Below are positions 7,537-16,621 of a stretch of 64,000 nucleotides of DNA, in pieces (within the stretch, counting starts at the first letter, position 1; each line of letters opens with the position of its first letter). The stretch is taken from contig JAOUBJ010000003.1 of NCBI GenBank assembly GCA_029860345.1, forward strand, positions 1-64,000, in the 5' to 3' direction. Source of the DNA: Candidatus Zixiibacteriota bacterium (GTDB taxonomy: Bacteria; Zixibacteria; MSB-5A5; GN15; FEB-12). A model generated the notes under the pieces. That model searched no databases, was not told where the DNA came from, and saw nothing but the letters and a program-made list of their open reading frames with translations. The translations under genes and the position numbers were made by a program.

Positions 7537-8544
7537 TCAGATTTCGAGCAGGCCGGTGGGGCCCATCAGTTCGGCGAATGACCTTAACATATTCTGATCA
7601 TACGCCCCTTTGAGCGAGAACATGATTTTCAGACAGGGGAAACTGTCGACAGCTTTCTGATAGACCCGCTCGGTGGTCATGGCATCGAAAGTGTCGGCGA
7701 TAGCTACGATCCGTGAGAAGACGTGCATCTCGGTGAGGCTGATCCCGGAGGGATAACCTGAGCGGTCACCTCGCTCGTGATGCTGCAACACCGGGTGGAT
7801 TGCGCTGGCCGGAAGGTTGTTATCATCTTCGAGGATATCAACGCCCCATCGGGGGTGCTTTTTCATGATCTCGAACTCGTAGGGACTCAGAGCCGAGCGT
7901 TTGTTGATTATCCGTTCGGAAATCTTCGATTTTCCCAGGTCATGCAACAGCGCTCCCACGCCCAATTCGTGCAGGAACTGTTCGTCGCGTTTACCCATTT
8001 GTTGGGCCAGGGCCAGCGAAAAAGTGCAGACATTGACCGAGTGGGTGTAGGTATAGTAATCGAACGACGTGATTTTCAACAGGTTGTGAAAGGCTTCCTG
8101 TCCGCGCAAAATATATCCGACGGTGGTGTTGACCAAATCCTGCGACCTCTGCACGTTGTCGCCGTAGGTGGGATTGGCGAAGATATCTTTGACCAACCCC
8201 TTGGAGGTCTCATACAGGATGTTGGCCTTTTTCGTCTCGGGTATGGCCGGGTCGACCAGCACCTTGTCCAGATTCTGCTCGATATAGCGCTGGTAATGCT
8301 CTTTGTTCTCACCTTTGACATAGAGCCGATCGACATTGTTTTCCATCAGCCGTTGGCGCGTACGGTCGGTGAATGGAAGGTCGGCTGATCGATAGAGCAC
8401 CAGGCCGGTGTTGACTTTCAGGTAGAGGTCAAAATCCAAAATCGAATCGACTCGCAGGCAGTCCAGGTAGATTGGGATAAACTTCTGGTCATCCTTATCG
8501 GTGGCCGGCCAGGCGGTGGGGGCTGATAGTTTTGGTTCCGACAC
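7537..8544 (-). CDS. HD-GYP domain protein (putative c-di-GMP phosphodiesterase)
   Basis: 335 residues. The N-terminal half (about 1-150) is an uncharacterised region that often precedes HD-GYP domains. The C-terminal half has the metal-binding HD in LLHDLGK near residue 200 and HHERGDRSGYP near 257. HD-GYP enzymes hydrolyse cyclic di-GMP in the cytoplasm. The canonical motif is HHExxDGxGYP; here the DG is DR while GYP is intact, so activity is likely but not certain. It has no receiver domain or membrane helix. It is followed by the SelW-like gene 354 nt downstream and is probably transcribed alone. Confidence 0.9.
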   Translation of the reverse strand: MSEPKLSAPTAWPATDKDDQKFIPIYLDCLRVDSILDFDLYLKVNTGLVLYRSADLPFTDRTRQRLMENNVDRLYVKGENKEHYQRYIEQNLDKVLVDPAIPETKKANILYETSKGLVKDIFANPTYGDNVQRSQDLVNTTVGYILRGQEAFHNLLKITSFDYYTYTHSVNVCTFSLALAQQMGKRDEQFLHELGVGALLHDLGKSKISERIINKRSALSPYEFEIMKKHPRWGVDILEDDNNLPASAIHPVLQHHERGDRSGYPSGISLTEMHVFSRIVAIADTFDAMTTERVYQKAVDSFPCLKIMFSLKGAYDQNMLRSFAELMGPTGLLEI

Positions 8545-8612
8545 AGGCTTAATTCCTCAGAAACGTTCAAAAACTGCGTTCAGTTGATTATCGGCAAAAG
8601 GCGCTGGTAGGT

Positions 8613-8643
8613 TAAAAAAAACCTCCGGCCGAAGCCGGAGGTT
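8613..8643 (-). terminator. rho-independent terminator
   Basis: On the minus strand AACCTCCGGC pairs perfectly with GCCGGAGGTT around a TTCG tetraloop and is followed by a T run at 8620-8613. It lies 34 nt after the stop of the gene at 8677-9297 and separates it from the HD-GYP gene. Confidence 0.93.
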
Positions 8644-8676
8644 ACCAAGGAGAGTATATGGAGACGTAAGGGTTTT

Positions 8677-9297
8677 CTATGAACCGTAGTTGCGAACCAT
8701 CCCCAACACCGAGTTGAGAGAATTGGTGATATTGGTCAATATCTTCGAGTACTTCTTAAGCAGTTCCGAATACTGCCAGCGCATACGGAAAGCTTTCTCC
8801 GGAAAATCGAACAGTTCCAAAAGCGTGGCTTTGTATATTTCATCGATATACTGAATTACGTAGTATGGAAACTCCGGCACATTGGCGTCGCGGACCTCAC
8901 CCTTGCCGAGACGGTCACGGTAGACTTCGACTTTTTCAAGCATGACAGTACCAAAGCACCAGGGAGTCATAACGACGCCCAGATTGGAACCGTCGGTGTA
9001 GAACCGACGTACCGACTGCAAAACCAGGTCGACAATCACACCTCTGGCTCGGTAGTAAGCCAGCGTTTCAACACTATCGGGGGCGGTGGCGGCGATTTTT
9101 TCGTCCAGGCTCGCCCGCTCTTCAAGACAGCGCGAGTAGACCATGCCCAGGAACCGGTAGTAGTCTTCGAAATAGACTTTGGTGTTCTCAGACAGAGACA
9201 TCAGGAAAAACCCGACATCATCTTTGCGAATCCGCGATTCCTTGGTGTCGGCCAGCTTATCGTCGGTGAATCCTCGTTGAAATTTGGCGTCAAGCAT
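8677..9297 (-). CDS. conserved-looking hypothetical protein, 206 aa
   Basis: I do not recognise this protein. It is soluble, mostly helical by composition, with acidic and aromatic stretches (YFEDYYRFLGMVYSRCLEERASL; PEFPYYVIQYIDEIYKATLLELFDFPEKAFRMRW, read as helices). There is no signal peptide, membrane helix or repeated motif. The start is well supported by AAAGGAG 7 nt before the ATG. It forms a single-gene unit ending at a strong terminator. Confidence 0.8.
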   Translation of the reverse strand: MLDAKFQRGFTDDKLADTKESRIRKDDVGFFLMSLSENTKVYFEDYYRFLGMVYSRCLEERASLDEKIAATAPDSVETLAYYRARGVIVDLVLQSVRRFYTDGSNLGVVMTPWCFGTVMLEKVEVYRDRLGKGEVRDANVPEFPYYVIQYIDEIYKATLLELFDFPEKAFRMRWQYSELLKKYSKILTNITNSLNSVLGMVRNYGS

Positions 9298-9821
9298 CTA
9301 CACTCCTTTGTCGTTCGCGTCTCTGGAGCCTGTTTGAGCATAGGCTGTGCCGATGGCGTGAAATTCGATGACGGTGCCCACTCGTCGATATTATCTAATT
9401 GCGGCGCTGTCGGTTTGGAGGACGTCGGCGGAGTTGTGGATAGCCGATTGGCGCAATATCCAGGCTGTGCAATCATGCAGGCCAGCGTCGATCTTTGCAG
9501 GTGGATTCACGGTTGTGTAACTTTGTGCAGAGCGGTAGTGACTGTGCTGCTCAAGAGTTGAACAGGGGCGGGGTCGCCCAAGACCACAGATATCCCACCC
9601 GGTGCGAAACGCTCTGGGTGGGGTACCGTGTTTGAGGCGGCCACCCGTCACAGATATCCCACCCGGCGCGGAACGCTCTGGGTGGGGTACCGTGTATCCC
9701 ACCCCAAACAAGGTTTGAGGAGGCCACCCGTTCGTTGATGGCGCGATCGCAGTTGTAGGGCGGGTCCGTCTTCGAACCCGCCATTTGTGTCAGGAGCACA
9801 GGGCTCCTGCCCTACTAAACA
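9298..9821. repeat. repeat island with a 47-bp tandem-like duplication
   Basis: No gene is supported. 9585-9631 and 9649-9695 are near-identical 47-bp units (ACAGATATCCCACCCGG ... GGGTGGGGTACCGTGT, two differences), each a foldback of CCCACCC with GGGTGGG. They are followed by CAAAC-AAG-GTTTG at about 9706-9720 and a CAGGAGC/GCTCCTG hairpin at about 9788. Sequence 9298-9580 upstream of the orphan gene shows nothing I can identify. Confidence 0.75.
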
Positions 9822-10199
9822 CTAAATGGCTTCGAGGTCGTCCGGCTCGATAGTGTATGGATGGTCTACGTCGCCGGTGTTGCGGGTACTCACAGGCTCG
9901 AAAAGCAAAACTTCGCACAATTCATCCGCGACCGGCCGGTGCCGAACCTGGCGCGGGACAATAACCAACTCCCCCGCGGTCAGTTCAATCGATTTATCTT
10001 CCAGTTCGAGTTTCATGGAGCCGTGCAGCACCAGAAAAAGTTCATCCTGTTCATCATGCTGATGCCACACATACTCGCCGACGAACTTCACCACTTTGAC
10101 ATACTGGTCGTTTAGTTCGCCGACAATTTTAGGGACCCAGGTTTCGTCGAATGAGGCCAGACGTTCGGCTAAGTTTATACTCTTGATTTCATGATGCAT
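9822..10199 (-). CDS. small cupin-domain protein
   Basis: 125 residues forming one cupin barrel. Motif 1 is WHQHDEQDELFLVLHG, with His, His and Glu metal ligands. Motif 2 (VIVPRQVRHRPVA) supplies a further His. Such stand-alone cupins bind a divalent metal and serve as isomerases, dioxygenases or sugar binders; the substrate is not evident. The ATG at 10199 lies 2 nt after the stop of the C25 protease; a TTG at 10211 would overlap that gene and is less likely. It may be co-transcribed with the protease, though the functions look unrelated. Confidence 0.85.
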   Translation of the reverse strand: MHHEIKSINLAERLASFDETWVPKIVGELNDQYVKVVKFVGEYVWHQHDEQDELFLVLHGSMKLELEDKSIELTAGELVIVPRQVRHRPVADELCEVLLFEPVSTRNTGDVDHPYTIEPDDLEAI

Positions 10200-10201
10200 A
10201 G

Positions 10202-12469
10202 TTACGGACAAGGGGGCGGCGTCGGCCCTGAGTTAAACATGAAGTCAACCAGATATACCAGGTCACCGATATCTGTCACTTCGCCTGAGTCGCCGTCGAT
10301 ATCGCCTTCGATGGGACAACCCGGTCCGGGCCCACCGTTGAACATGAAGTCGACTACGCACACCAGATCAGAGATGTCGACCAATCCCTTGGTGCCGTGA
10401 TCGAAATCACCACGCAAAGCGCAGCAGCAGGCATCACCGACACCATCCATATCGGTGTCCATCTGGTCGTCGTTAAACACGTCGGGGCAGTTGTCTTCAT
10501 CGCACATGTTTTCCGGATGGCCGGCATCGCCGAATCCATCGCCGTCGGTGTCGACACAGACATAAGACAGACCCTGATAGGTCATCGAGGGATCGCCATA
10601 CAGGTTGTAACAAAACAGGTCGTGGTAGTGGGCGACATGATCACCCATGAAATTGGCGTAGTACAACTCTCCAGTGGCGCCGAGCGCCTCACCCACTTTG
10701 AGACCTTCGTTCAACAGATAATGATAGTAGTAGTAGTTCATTGTTGCTACCAGACCATCGTCTTTGTCGGCCCATCCGCCAATGGCATAGGCCACCCGAC
10801 TGGAACCAAGGAAGCCGACGGCGCCACTGAGCATCAGCGCCCGACCGAGGCCGACATACTCCGGCACACCGGTATTGCAAGCGGTCGACCATACGATCCC
10901 GGCATAATTGTTGTCCAGAGCCAAGGCTTCACTGTTTGAAATGAAATACTCACTGTACAACTCGGGTGGTTCGTACTCGGGGACACCGTCGCCGTCATCC
11001 CAGCCCCAAACGGTGCGCCAGCAAGCGCCATAACTTCCATGGCCGCCCCAACTGACGACACCGTACTGCCCGGTCGACCAATCATTGACAACATTGGCTG
11101 AGGTCAGAGGAAAGTCGCACGGGAAGTACGAAGTATCCACCCCGGACTTTTCATACATAAGGGTGGTTGTCCAGGTTGAGACTATATCGTTTTTGATGAA
11201 CTCGGACAGGTCGGCAAAGTCGGTACGGGGGTATAGCGGATTATGATTCTGACCCTCAAACCAGGCGAATGCACCCATCAGAAGAGCACGATTTTTCCAG
11301 ACGCCGGTGTCGTTTTCGAAGTTGACCAGTTTCTGAAGTATGCTATCCATCTGCCCGGCTTGATTCCAGGGGATACGTCCCACATAAACTTCGGGGACAA
11401 AGTCGACATTGTCCTGGCCGTACTCACCGTGATAGCCGTCACCGTCGGAATCCCAGTCGCCGCTCAGGTCGGCATAGTACATGTCGGTCGGCATGCAGAA
11501 ATCAGGGTCATGGCCGTGGTTGGCGCTATCCGGGTAGCAGATGCGCATCGGCACAACATCAAAGTTGCCGGCCAGCATGACATACTCGATCCCCCACTGG
11601 GCATATTTGTCGATGAGAAAGTTTCTGACTTGTTCGGCGTTGTCTGCGCCCGAGTAGTTGTCATATATCCATGTTGTCGTGACCACGTTAACACTGAAAC
11701 CGATTTGCTCTTTCCAGGCGACAAATGCATCCAGGGTTGAGACCAATTCGTCGGAGGTTATTATTACGAGGTCGTACAACTCGGTAGGCATGTCGCCTTG
11801 CTTATCGACATGATACCATTGTTTTGCATGGTCATAGTTTACGAGCAACCGCGAGGCTCGCGCCTCGGCCTTGGCATCGACGATCGGTCGGGCCGAGCCT
11901 GTCAGGTCGTAATCAATGGAAACAGTTAGCGAAGGGGTGTATGTCAGGCGTCCGGACAGCGGGTTGTAGGTGAACGGACAGAACCTGACTTTTGCAAACC
12001 GGTACTGCCTGAGAGCGCCCTCCCCGAGGTAATCGCCGATCCGGCCGGGGTAGGTATTATCCGAAGTGTAGACTTGATCGCGCGTGCTCTGCCACTGTTG
12101 GAGTGACTCGCTTTGTTTTGTGGGGTCGGCACTGGGAACCATTATTGGCGGTGTGGCCGCAACCCTGAACGTTCCCGGCAACCCTACCGTGCTATGGGCC
12201 TGTGTCGCCACTGATACCACCGACGCACCCGGCGGCAGGGCAATCATGAAAGTCCTGGCCGGCAGCTTGGGTGTGCCGGGTGTCAGAAGATACCCAAATC
12301 CTTCAACATCGATTGTATGGTGACCGTCGCCCGCCTGTCTGACCAGATAATCACCGGCTTCGATTGTGACGGTCAGATTACCTGCATCGACTGACCCGGA
12401 GAGCAAGACCACTAGTAGTCCGGTGAGTAAAACAGCGCAGAAACTCACGGGGGTTGGATACCTTTTCAT
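10202..12469 (-). CDS. secreted C25 (gingipain-type) cysteine protease with dockerin
   Basis: 755 residues with a signal peptide (1-29, ending SVDAG). An N-terminal propeptide-like beta domain precedes a Peptidase C25 domain. The catalytic His is in WGGHGSYG near residue 475 and the catalytic Cys in WSTACNTG near residue 530. Downstream are calcium-binding thrombospondin type-3-like repeats (DTDGDGFGDAG, DTDMDGVGDAC). Next comes a two-repeat dockerin (DISDLVCVVDFMFNGGP and DIGDLVYLVDFMFNSGP, about 685-755). The family cleaves proteins extracellularly after Arg or Lys. Dockerins bind cohesins, but no cohesin is encoded here, so the anchoring partner is unknown. Confidence 0.93.
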   Translation of the reverse strand: MKRYPTPVSFCAVLLTGLLVVLLSGSVDAGNLTVTIEAGDYLVRQAGDGHHTIDVEGFGYLLTPGTPKLPARTFMIALPPGASVVSVATQAHSTVGLPGTFRVAATPPIMVPSADPTKQSESLQQWQSTRDQVYTSDNTYPGRIGDYLGEGALRQYRFAKVRFCPFTYNPLSGRLTYTPSLTVSIDYDLTGSARPIVDAKAEARASRLLVNYDHAKQWYHVDKQGDMPTELYDLVIITSDELVSTLDAFVAWKEQIGFSVNVVTTTWIYDNYSGADNAEQVRNFLIDKYAQWGIEYVMLAGNFDVVPMRICYPDSANHGHDPDFCMPTDMYYADLSGDWDSDGDGYHGEYGQDNVDFVPEVYVGRIPWNQAGQMDSILQKLVNFENDTGVWKNRALLMGAFAWFEGQNHNPLYPRTDFADLSEFIKNDIVSTWTTTLMYEKSGVDTSYFPCDFPLTSANVVNDWSTGQYGVVSWGGHGSYGACWRTVWGWDDGDGVPEYEPPELYSEYFISNSEALALDNNYAGIVWSTACNTGVPEYVGLGRALMLSGAVGFLGSSRVAYAIGGWADKDDGLVATMNYYYYHYLLNEGLKVGEALGATGELYYANFMGDHVAHYHDLFCYNLYGDPSMTYQGLSYVCVDTDGDGFGDAGHPENMCDEDNCPDVFNDDQMDTDMDGVGDACCCALRGDFDHGTKGLVDISDLVCVVDFMFNGGPGPGCPIEGDIDGDSGEVTDIGDLVYLVDFMFNSGPTPPPCP

Positions 12470-12645
12470 CGCTACACCTCATCGTCTGAAATTGTCTTCT
12501 CACCAATATAGCCAATCTGGACGATGCGGTCAATCAATACTGCGCCACCGAACGAACGGACCCGGCCGAGAGGGTTCGGGGGACCTAGTCGAGGAAGTCG
12601 AAACCCGTCATTCGATCCTTACCAGACTTAGAGGCGGTCGCCCGG

Positions 12646-12674
12646 TTGACTTGTGGAGGGCTATTGGCTATACT
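12646..12674 (+). promoter_or_regulatory. sigma-70-type promoter for the HhH/PilM-like pair
   Basis: TTGACT at 12646-12651 and TATACT at 12669-12674 are separated by exactly 17 nt. Transcription would start near 12681 and read into the HhH-domain gene. This lies in the divergent gap after the C25 protease start. Confidence 0.7.
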
Positions 12675-12717
12675 GTCCGGCGCATCGATGTCAAACCGGA
12701 GGTACCTGGCAAACAAG

Positions 12718-13089
12718 ATGAATCGGTTTTTCGATTTCACCCACAGACAGATAACTTTTGTAGCCCTCCTCAGTGGAACCGCGCTGGTACTGGGTGGCTA
12801 CCTGTTTATACGGACCCATGCCTGGCCGACGGGCGACACGCCTCGCCTGCCGGTGATAGTATCTGATGGATCATCTGTGTACACGGGAACGTTCGTGCTG
12901 GACCCAAATACTGCGCCGGTCGATTCATTGGAGCTTATACCTCGGGTTGGTCCTTCGATGGCCGACGCGATTGTTATGTGTCGTGATACGCTGAGATTCG
13001 AAAGTTTAGAGGATCTCCTCAACGTCCACGGTATCGGAGAGAAAACACTGGAGCACATACGGCCCTACTTGAAAGTGGTGGCACCATGA
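12718..13089 (+). CDS. ComEA-like helix-hairpin-helix protein, membrane anchored
   Basis: 123 residues. One N-terminal membrane helix (about 14-33, FVALLSGTALVLGGYLFI) is followed by a short linker. A DNA-binding double helix-hairpin-helix comes next: LDPNTAPVDSLELIPRVGPSMADAIV, then FESLEDLLNVHGIGEKTLEHIRPYL. This is the layout of ComEA, which binds incoming DNA at the outer face of the membrane during natural transformation. The ATG at 12718 was chosen because the mapped promoter starts transcription near 12681; GGAGGT is 14 nt upstream, rather far. An ATG at 12688 is the alternative. It overlaps the PilM-like gene by 4 bp. Confidence 0.82.
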   Translation: MNRFFDFTHRQITFVALLSGTALVLGGYLFIRTHAWPTGDTPRLPVIVSDGSSVYTGTFVLDPNTAPVDSLELIPRVGPSMADAIVMCRDTLRFESLEDLLNVHGIGEKTLEHIRPYLKVVAP

Positions 13090-13970
13090 ACGACCCATCG
13101 GTACAGGTCGGGATTGATGATCGCGGTCATTACTTCTATGTGGCGCGAGTGCGCCACGAGCCGGGTCGCTCCCGAGTCGAAGCCCTGGCCCGCTTCGATC
13201 GCTCCCTGATCCGCAGCCACCAGTTGTTGGAGAGTGGCCAGTTGGTTTTTTCCGTAGCCGACGATATGGTAGCGGTTAACGAGGTCAGTCTGCCGAGCAG
13301 AGAGTCGGACCGGCCGGCCGAGGTGATCGAGTTTGAACATACTCAGTCACTGATCGAAGATGGGCTGTCCTACTTCTTCGATGCCATTCAGGTGGGTGCA
13401 GATTCCAAACGCTGCCTGGCCCTCAAGGTCAGACAAACCCATCTGAGCAACATGATTCAACCGTTCACTCAGGTGACGGGAGGCGATACATCCAGAGTGA
13501 GATTTACTTTGCGGGCTGAGGCGCTCGGGCAGGGATTCATTCATTACGCACCGACTGAGTATGGAGACTTTGCCTGCCTGATCGATTTCAACGAACGTCT
13601 GGCCTCACTTTGCTTCGTGCACCGCCGAGAAATCATCGGCGTGGCGCACCTGGCCACCAGTCAATATGACATGACATCTACTCCGGGACTCCAAAAGATG
13701 GCTGCGGAACTGAAAACAATAGTCAATTTCAAACTGGCCGCATTCTCACGCCAGAATATCAGTGTCCCCTTGTCGGCTGTGTTCCTGTCCGGCAGCCACC
13801 TTGATACGCAGGCCGGTGAGATCCTGCACGGACATTTCTCTGTGGGAATCCGCGAGGTCGTGCTCAACTCAGGCTTTTTCCCCCAACCCGACAAGATGTC
13901 AGAGATACCGGCCGGTGATTACGTTGTAGCGCTTGGCCTCACGGTGCTAAAGAAAGATCGAGCCTCTTGA
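13086..13970 (+). CDS. PilM-like actin-fold protein
   Basis: 294 residues with no membrane helix. The overall pattern is that of PilM/FtsA-like actin-fold ATPases. It begins VQVGIDDRGHYFYVARV and has a central FACLIDFNERLASLCFVHRREIIGVAHL corresponding to the second phosphate-binding strand pair. A C-terminal stretch, EIPAGDYVVALGLTVL, resembles the end of PilM. The first phosphate loop is weakly conserved, so ATP binding is uncertain. The ATG overlaps the HhH gene stop (ATGA), which ties it to a DNA-uptake or pilus role, but pilN, pilO, pilQ and pilB are not in the window. Confidence 0.6.
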   Translation: MNDPSVQVGIDDRGHYFYVARVRHEPGRSRVEALARFDRSLIRSHQLLESGQLVFSVADDMVAVNEVSLPSRESDRPAEVIEFEHTQSLIEDGLSYFFDAIQVGADSKRCLALKVRQTHLSNMIQPFTQVTGGDTSRVRFTLRAEALGQGFIHYAPTEYGDFACLIDFNERLASLCFVHRREIIGVAHLATSQYDMTSTPGLQKMAAELKTIVNFKLAAFSRQNISVPLSAVFLSGSHLDTQAGEILHGHFSVGIREVVLNSGFFPQPDKMSEIPAGDYVVALGLTVLKKDRAS

Positions 13971-14024
13971 TTATCGGTTGCATTGACGAATGGTTTTGTA
14001 TAGCTTGACAGCTGATTATTACCT

Positions 14025-14543
14025 ATGACGAAAGAAACAGACCACACCAAACTGGCCATATATCCCGGATCATTTGACCCGATTACCTTCGGACATCTGT
14101 CTCTGGTAGAGCGGGCCGCCGGCCTGTTTGACCGATTAGTCGTGGCGGTGGCTGCCAGCGCAGGCAAAGAGCCTTTTTTTGACCACCAAACACGCATCCG
14201 CCTGGTCGAACAGGCCATTGCGGATCAGCCCTACGCCGCTGTAGTGAATGTGATCGGATTCGACGGCCTGCTGGCCGATCTGGCCTTCCGGATGAAGGCC
14301 GCTGCCATCGTGCGAGGCCTGAGAGCCGTATCTGATTTTGAAAATGAGTTTCAGATGGCCCTGATGAACCGAAAACTGGCCCGCTCGGTTGAGACAGTGT
14401 TTTTGATGCCTGCCCTGTCCTGGGTCTATCTATCGTCAACAATGGTGAAGGACGTAGCGGTGCACGGCGGCGACGTCGGTGAGTTGGTACCGCCGACAAC
14501 CAACCAGGAGATATTGAAAAAGTTTCCAAAAGCGAAGGCGTGA
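14025..14543 (+). CDS. coaD: phosphopantetheine adenylyltransferase
   Basis: 172 residues. It transfers AMP from ATP to 4'-phosphopantetheine, the penultimate step of coenzyme A synthesis. The nucleotidyltransferase signature YPGSFDPITFGH is at residues 13-24. IVRGLRAVSDFENEFQMALMNR covers the substrate site, and YLSSTMVKD carries the late ISSTxVR-type motif. Length is typical (about 160). It overlaps lysS by 4 bp (GTGA), so the two are coupled. Confidence 0.96.
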   Translation: MTKETDHTKLAIYPGSFDPITFGHLSLVERAAGLFDRLVVAVAASAGKEPFFDHQTRIRLVEQAIADQPYAAVVNVIGFDGLLADLAFRMKAAAIVRGLRAVSDFENEFQMALMNRKLARSVETVFLMPALSWVYLSSTMVKDVAVHGGDVGELVPPTTNQEILKKFPKAKA

Positions 14544-16165
14544 CAAACCTGCAACCCCGAAATGGATCACCCGACCGAATGACCGACAAAACCACACAGC
14601 CAGACCCAAACGAAGCCGCGCCGGAACAAATCCAGATTCCGCTATTGGAACTGATCAAAACCAGACGGCAAAAGGTTACCGAACTGTCCGCGGCGGGAAT
14701 AAATCTCTACCCCTACCGTTACGAGCGTAGCCATCATATCAAGGAATTACTTGACCAGTTCGACCAATTGGCCACAGATGAAACGGCGGTGCGGCTGGCC
14801 GGACGGGTGATGCTCAAACGTAAGATGGGTAAGTCCATCTTTGCTGATGTGCGCGACAGCACCGAACGGCTACAAGTATACGTCAAGCTGAACAACGTCG
14901 GGCAAGAGCAGTTTGACCTTTTTGACACCCTTGACCTCGGCGATATTCTTGGCTGCGAAGGAAGCCTCTTTACTACCCGGACAGGTGAGCGTACACTGAA
15001 GGTTACCACCTTCGAAATCCTGACCAAGACTCTTCATCCCCTGCCTGACAAGCATGCCGGTCTGACCGATGTTGAGACACGCAGTCGACGACGATACGCC
15101 GATCTGATCGCAAATCCGGAAGTACGAGACGATTTTGCCAAACGCAGTCGTATTGTCCGGATCATCCGTGACTTTCTCAACAGCGAGTCCTTCCTCGAAG
15201 TGGAGACACCTATCCTGCAACCACTATACGGCGGCGGGATGGCCCTGCCGTTCAAGACTCATCATAACCGGCTCGATCGTGACTTGTATCTGCGCATTGC
15301 CGACGAACTCTATCTCAAACGATTGATCGTCGGCGGATTCGACAAAGTCTGGGAGTTTTGCAAGGACTTTCGCAATGAAGGGATCGACCGGCTGCACAAT
15401 CCCGAGTTTACCATGATCGAGATGTACTGGGCCTATGCAGACTACCATGACATGGCAAAGCTCTTTGAACAGATGCTTCGCCGGGTGGTGTTTGAACTTC
15501 ATGGCCGCTACAAGATTCCCTATGGCGACAACGAGATTGACTTTGAACCAAAGTTCAAGTGGATAAGTATGATCGACTCGATCACCGAACAGACCGGCGT
15601 GGATTTTTATCCCATGTCGTTCGATGAAGCTACCACGGCGGCCAAGAATCTGGGGGTCGAGGGCGAGGAGTTGATCAATCGTGGCAAGGTTATTGAAGCG
15701 GTGTGGGAGGCCAAAGTTGAACCGTGCCTGATCCAACCGACGTTTATAGTCGACTTCCCGGTGGAAATATCACCGCTGGCCAAGAAACACCGCGAGAAAG
15801 CGGGGCTCACCGAGAGATTCGAACTGTTTATCTCAGGACTTGAGATGGGCAACGCTTTCAGCGAACTTAACGACCCGGTCGATCAGTTGCAGCGTTTCAT
15901 GCAGCAAGGAAAAGCGCTGGAAGCTGGTGATGAAGAAGCACAAATCCTGGATGATGATTTTATCACGGCGCTGATGTACGGCATGCCGCCAACGGCCGGA
16001 CTCGGTTTTGGGATAGATCGTCTGGTTATGCTGTTGACCAATAAACACAATATTCGTGACGTGCTCTTGTTTCCGCAGATGAAAGATATGAAGGAGGGCT
16101 CCGTGCCGGTGTCGAAAATCCTTGCACAGGTGGTCGAGGAAGAAGAGACAGACGGCCCGGGGTGA
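14540..16165 (+). CDS. lysS: lysyl-tRNA synthetase, class II
   Basis: 541 residues. It charges tRNA-Lys with lysine. An OB-fold anticodon domain lies at about 65-165 (VRLAGRVMLKRKMGKSIFADVRD). The class II core follows: motif 1 around NSESFLEVETPILQP, motif 2 in CKDFRNEGIDRLHNPEFTMIE, and motif 3 in GFGIDRLVMLLT near residue 490. The GTG start overlaps the coaD stop; an ATG at 14579 would remove a weakly conserved N-terminal tail and is an equally good start. The only tRNA in the window, tRNA-Lys, is 11 kb away and not linked. Confidence 0.97.
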   Translation: MTNLQPRNGSPDRMTDKTTQPDPNEAAPEQIQIPLLELIKTRRQKVTELSAAGINLYPYRYERSHHIKELLDQFDQLATDETAVRLAGRVMLKRKMGKSIFADVRDSTERLQVYVKLNNVGQEQFDLFDTLDLGDILGCEGSLFTTRTGERTLKVTTFEILTKTLHPLPDKHAGLTDVETRSRRRYADLIANPEVRDDFAKRSRIVRIIRDFLNSESFLEVETPILQPLYGGGMALPFKTHHNRLDRDLYLRIADELYLKRLIVGGFDKVWEFCKDFRNEGIDRLHNPEFTMIEMYWAYADYHDMAKLFEQMLRRVVFELHGRYKIPYGDNEIDFEPKFKWISMIDSITEQTGVDFYPMSFDEATTAAKNLGVEGEELINRGKVIEAVWEAKVEPCLIQPTFIVDFPVEISPLAKKHREKAGLTERFELFISGLEMGNAFSELNDPVDQLQRFMQQGKALEAGDEEAQILDDDFITALMYGMPPTAGLGFGIDRLVMLLTNKHNIRDVLLFPQMKDMKEGSVPVSKILAQVVEEEETDGPG

Positions 16166-16354
16166 TGCCCATTGTTTGAACGACTGTTTCGCAGACCAGG
16201 GGAGTTGGTTTCCGGTTTCGTCCTGCATCTTGTCAACAGAAGTACACCCCCGCCGTTCTCGTGGCAGCATATTGGAGGGATCTCTATGACCGTGACCGGA
16301 TGAATGGGGTGGATGGAGGTGTTGAGATATTGACATGTGTGAGGGAGACAAAAA

Positions 16355-16621
16355 ATGAACATTTACATCGGCAATCTGCCGTTTGAAACCACAGAAGATG
16401 ATTTGCGACAGGCATTCGAGGCGCACGGAGAGGTCTCCTCGGTGCAGATAATCATGGATCGAAATACGGGCAGGTCGCGCGGCTTCGCTTTCGTCGAGAT
16501 GCCGGATGATTCCGGCGGTCAAGCAGCTATCGAACAATTGAACGGCGTTGATTTCGGCGGACGCCAACTCAAGGTCACCCAGGCAAACCGCGCTAGTGGT
16601 GGTCGGCCTCAGCGAGACTGA
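16355..16621 (+). CDS. RRM-type RNA-binding protein
   Basis: An 88-residue single RNA-recognition motif with RNP2 IYIGNL at residues 3-8 and RNP1 RGFAFVEM at 42-49, followed by a short Arg/Gly tail. These small proteins are common in cyanobacteria, Bacteroidetes and Proteobacteria and are often cold induced. It probably binds single-stranded RNA in the cytoplasm. GGGAG lies upstream of the ATG. The 189-nt gap from lysS suggests its own promoter and a sizeable leader, where cold regulation could act, but I cannot show this from sequence. Confidence 0.95.
   Translation: MNIYIGNLPFETTEDDLRQAFEAHGEVSSVQIIMDRNTGRSRGFAFVEMPDDSGGQAAIEQLNGVDFGGRQLKVTQANRASGGRPQRD

Noticed and set aside
9585-9695. 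Two 47-bp units considered as a CRISPR fragment
   Set aside because: Units are themselves palindromic with a spacer of only 17 bp, there are only two copies, and no cas gene is present; they belong to the dispersed repeats.
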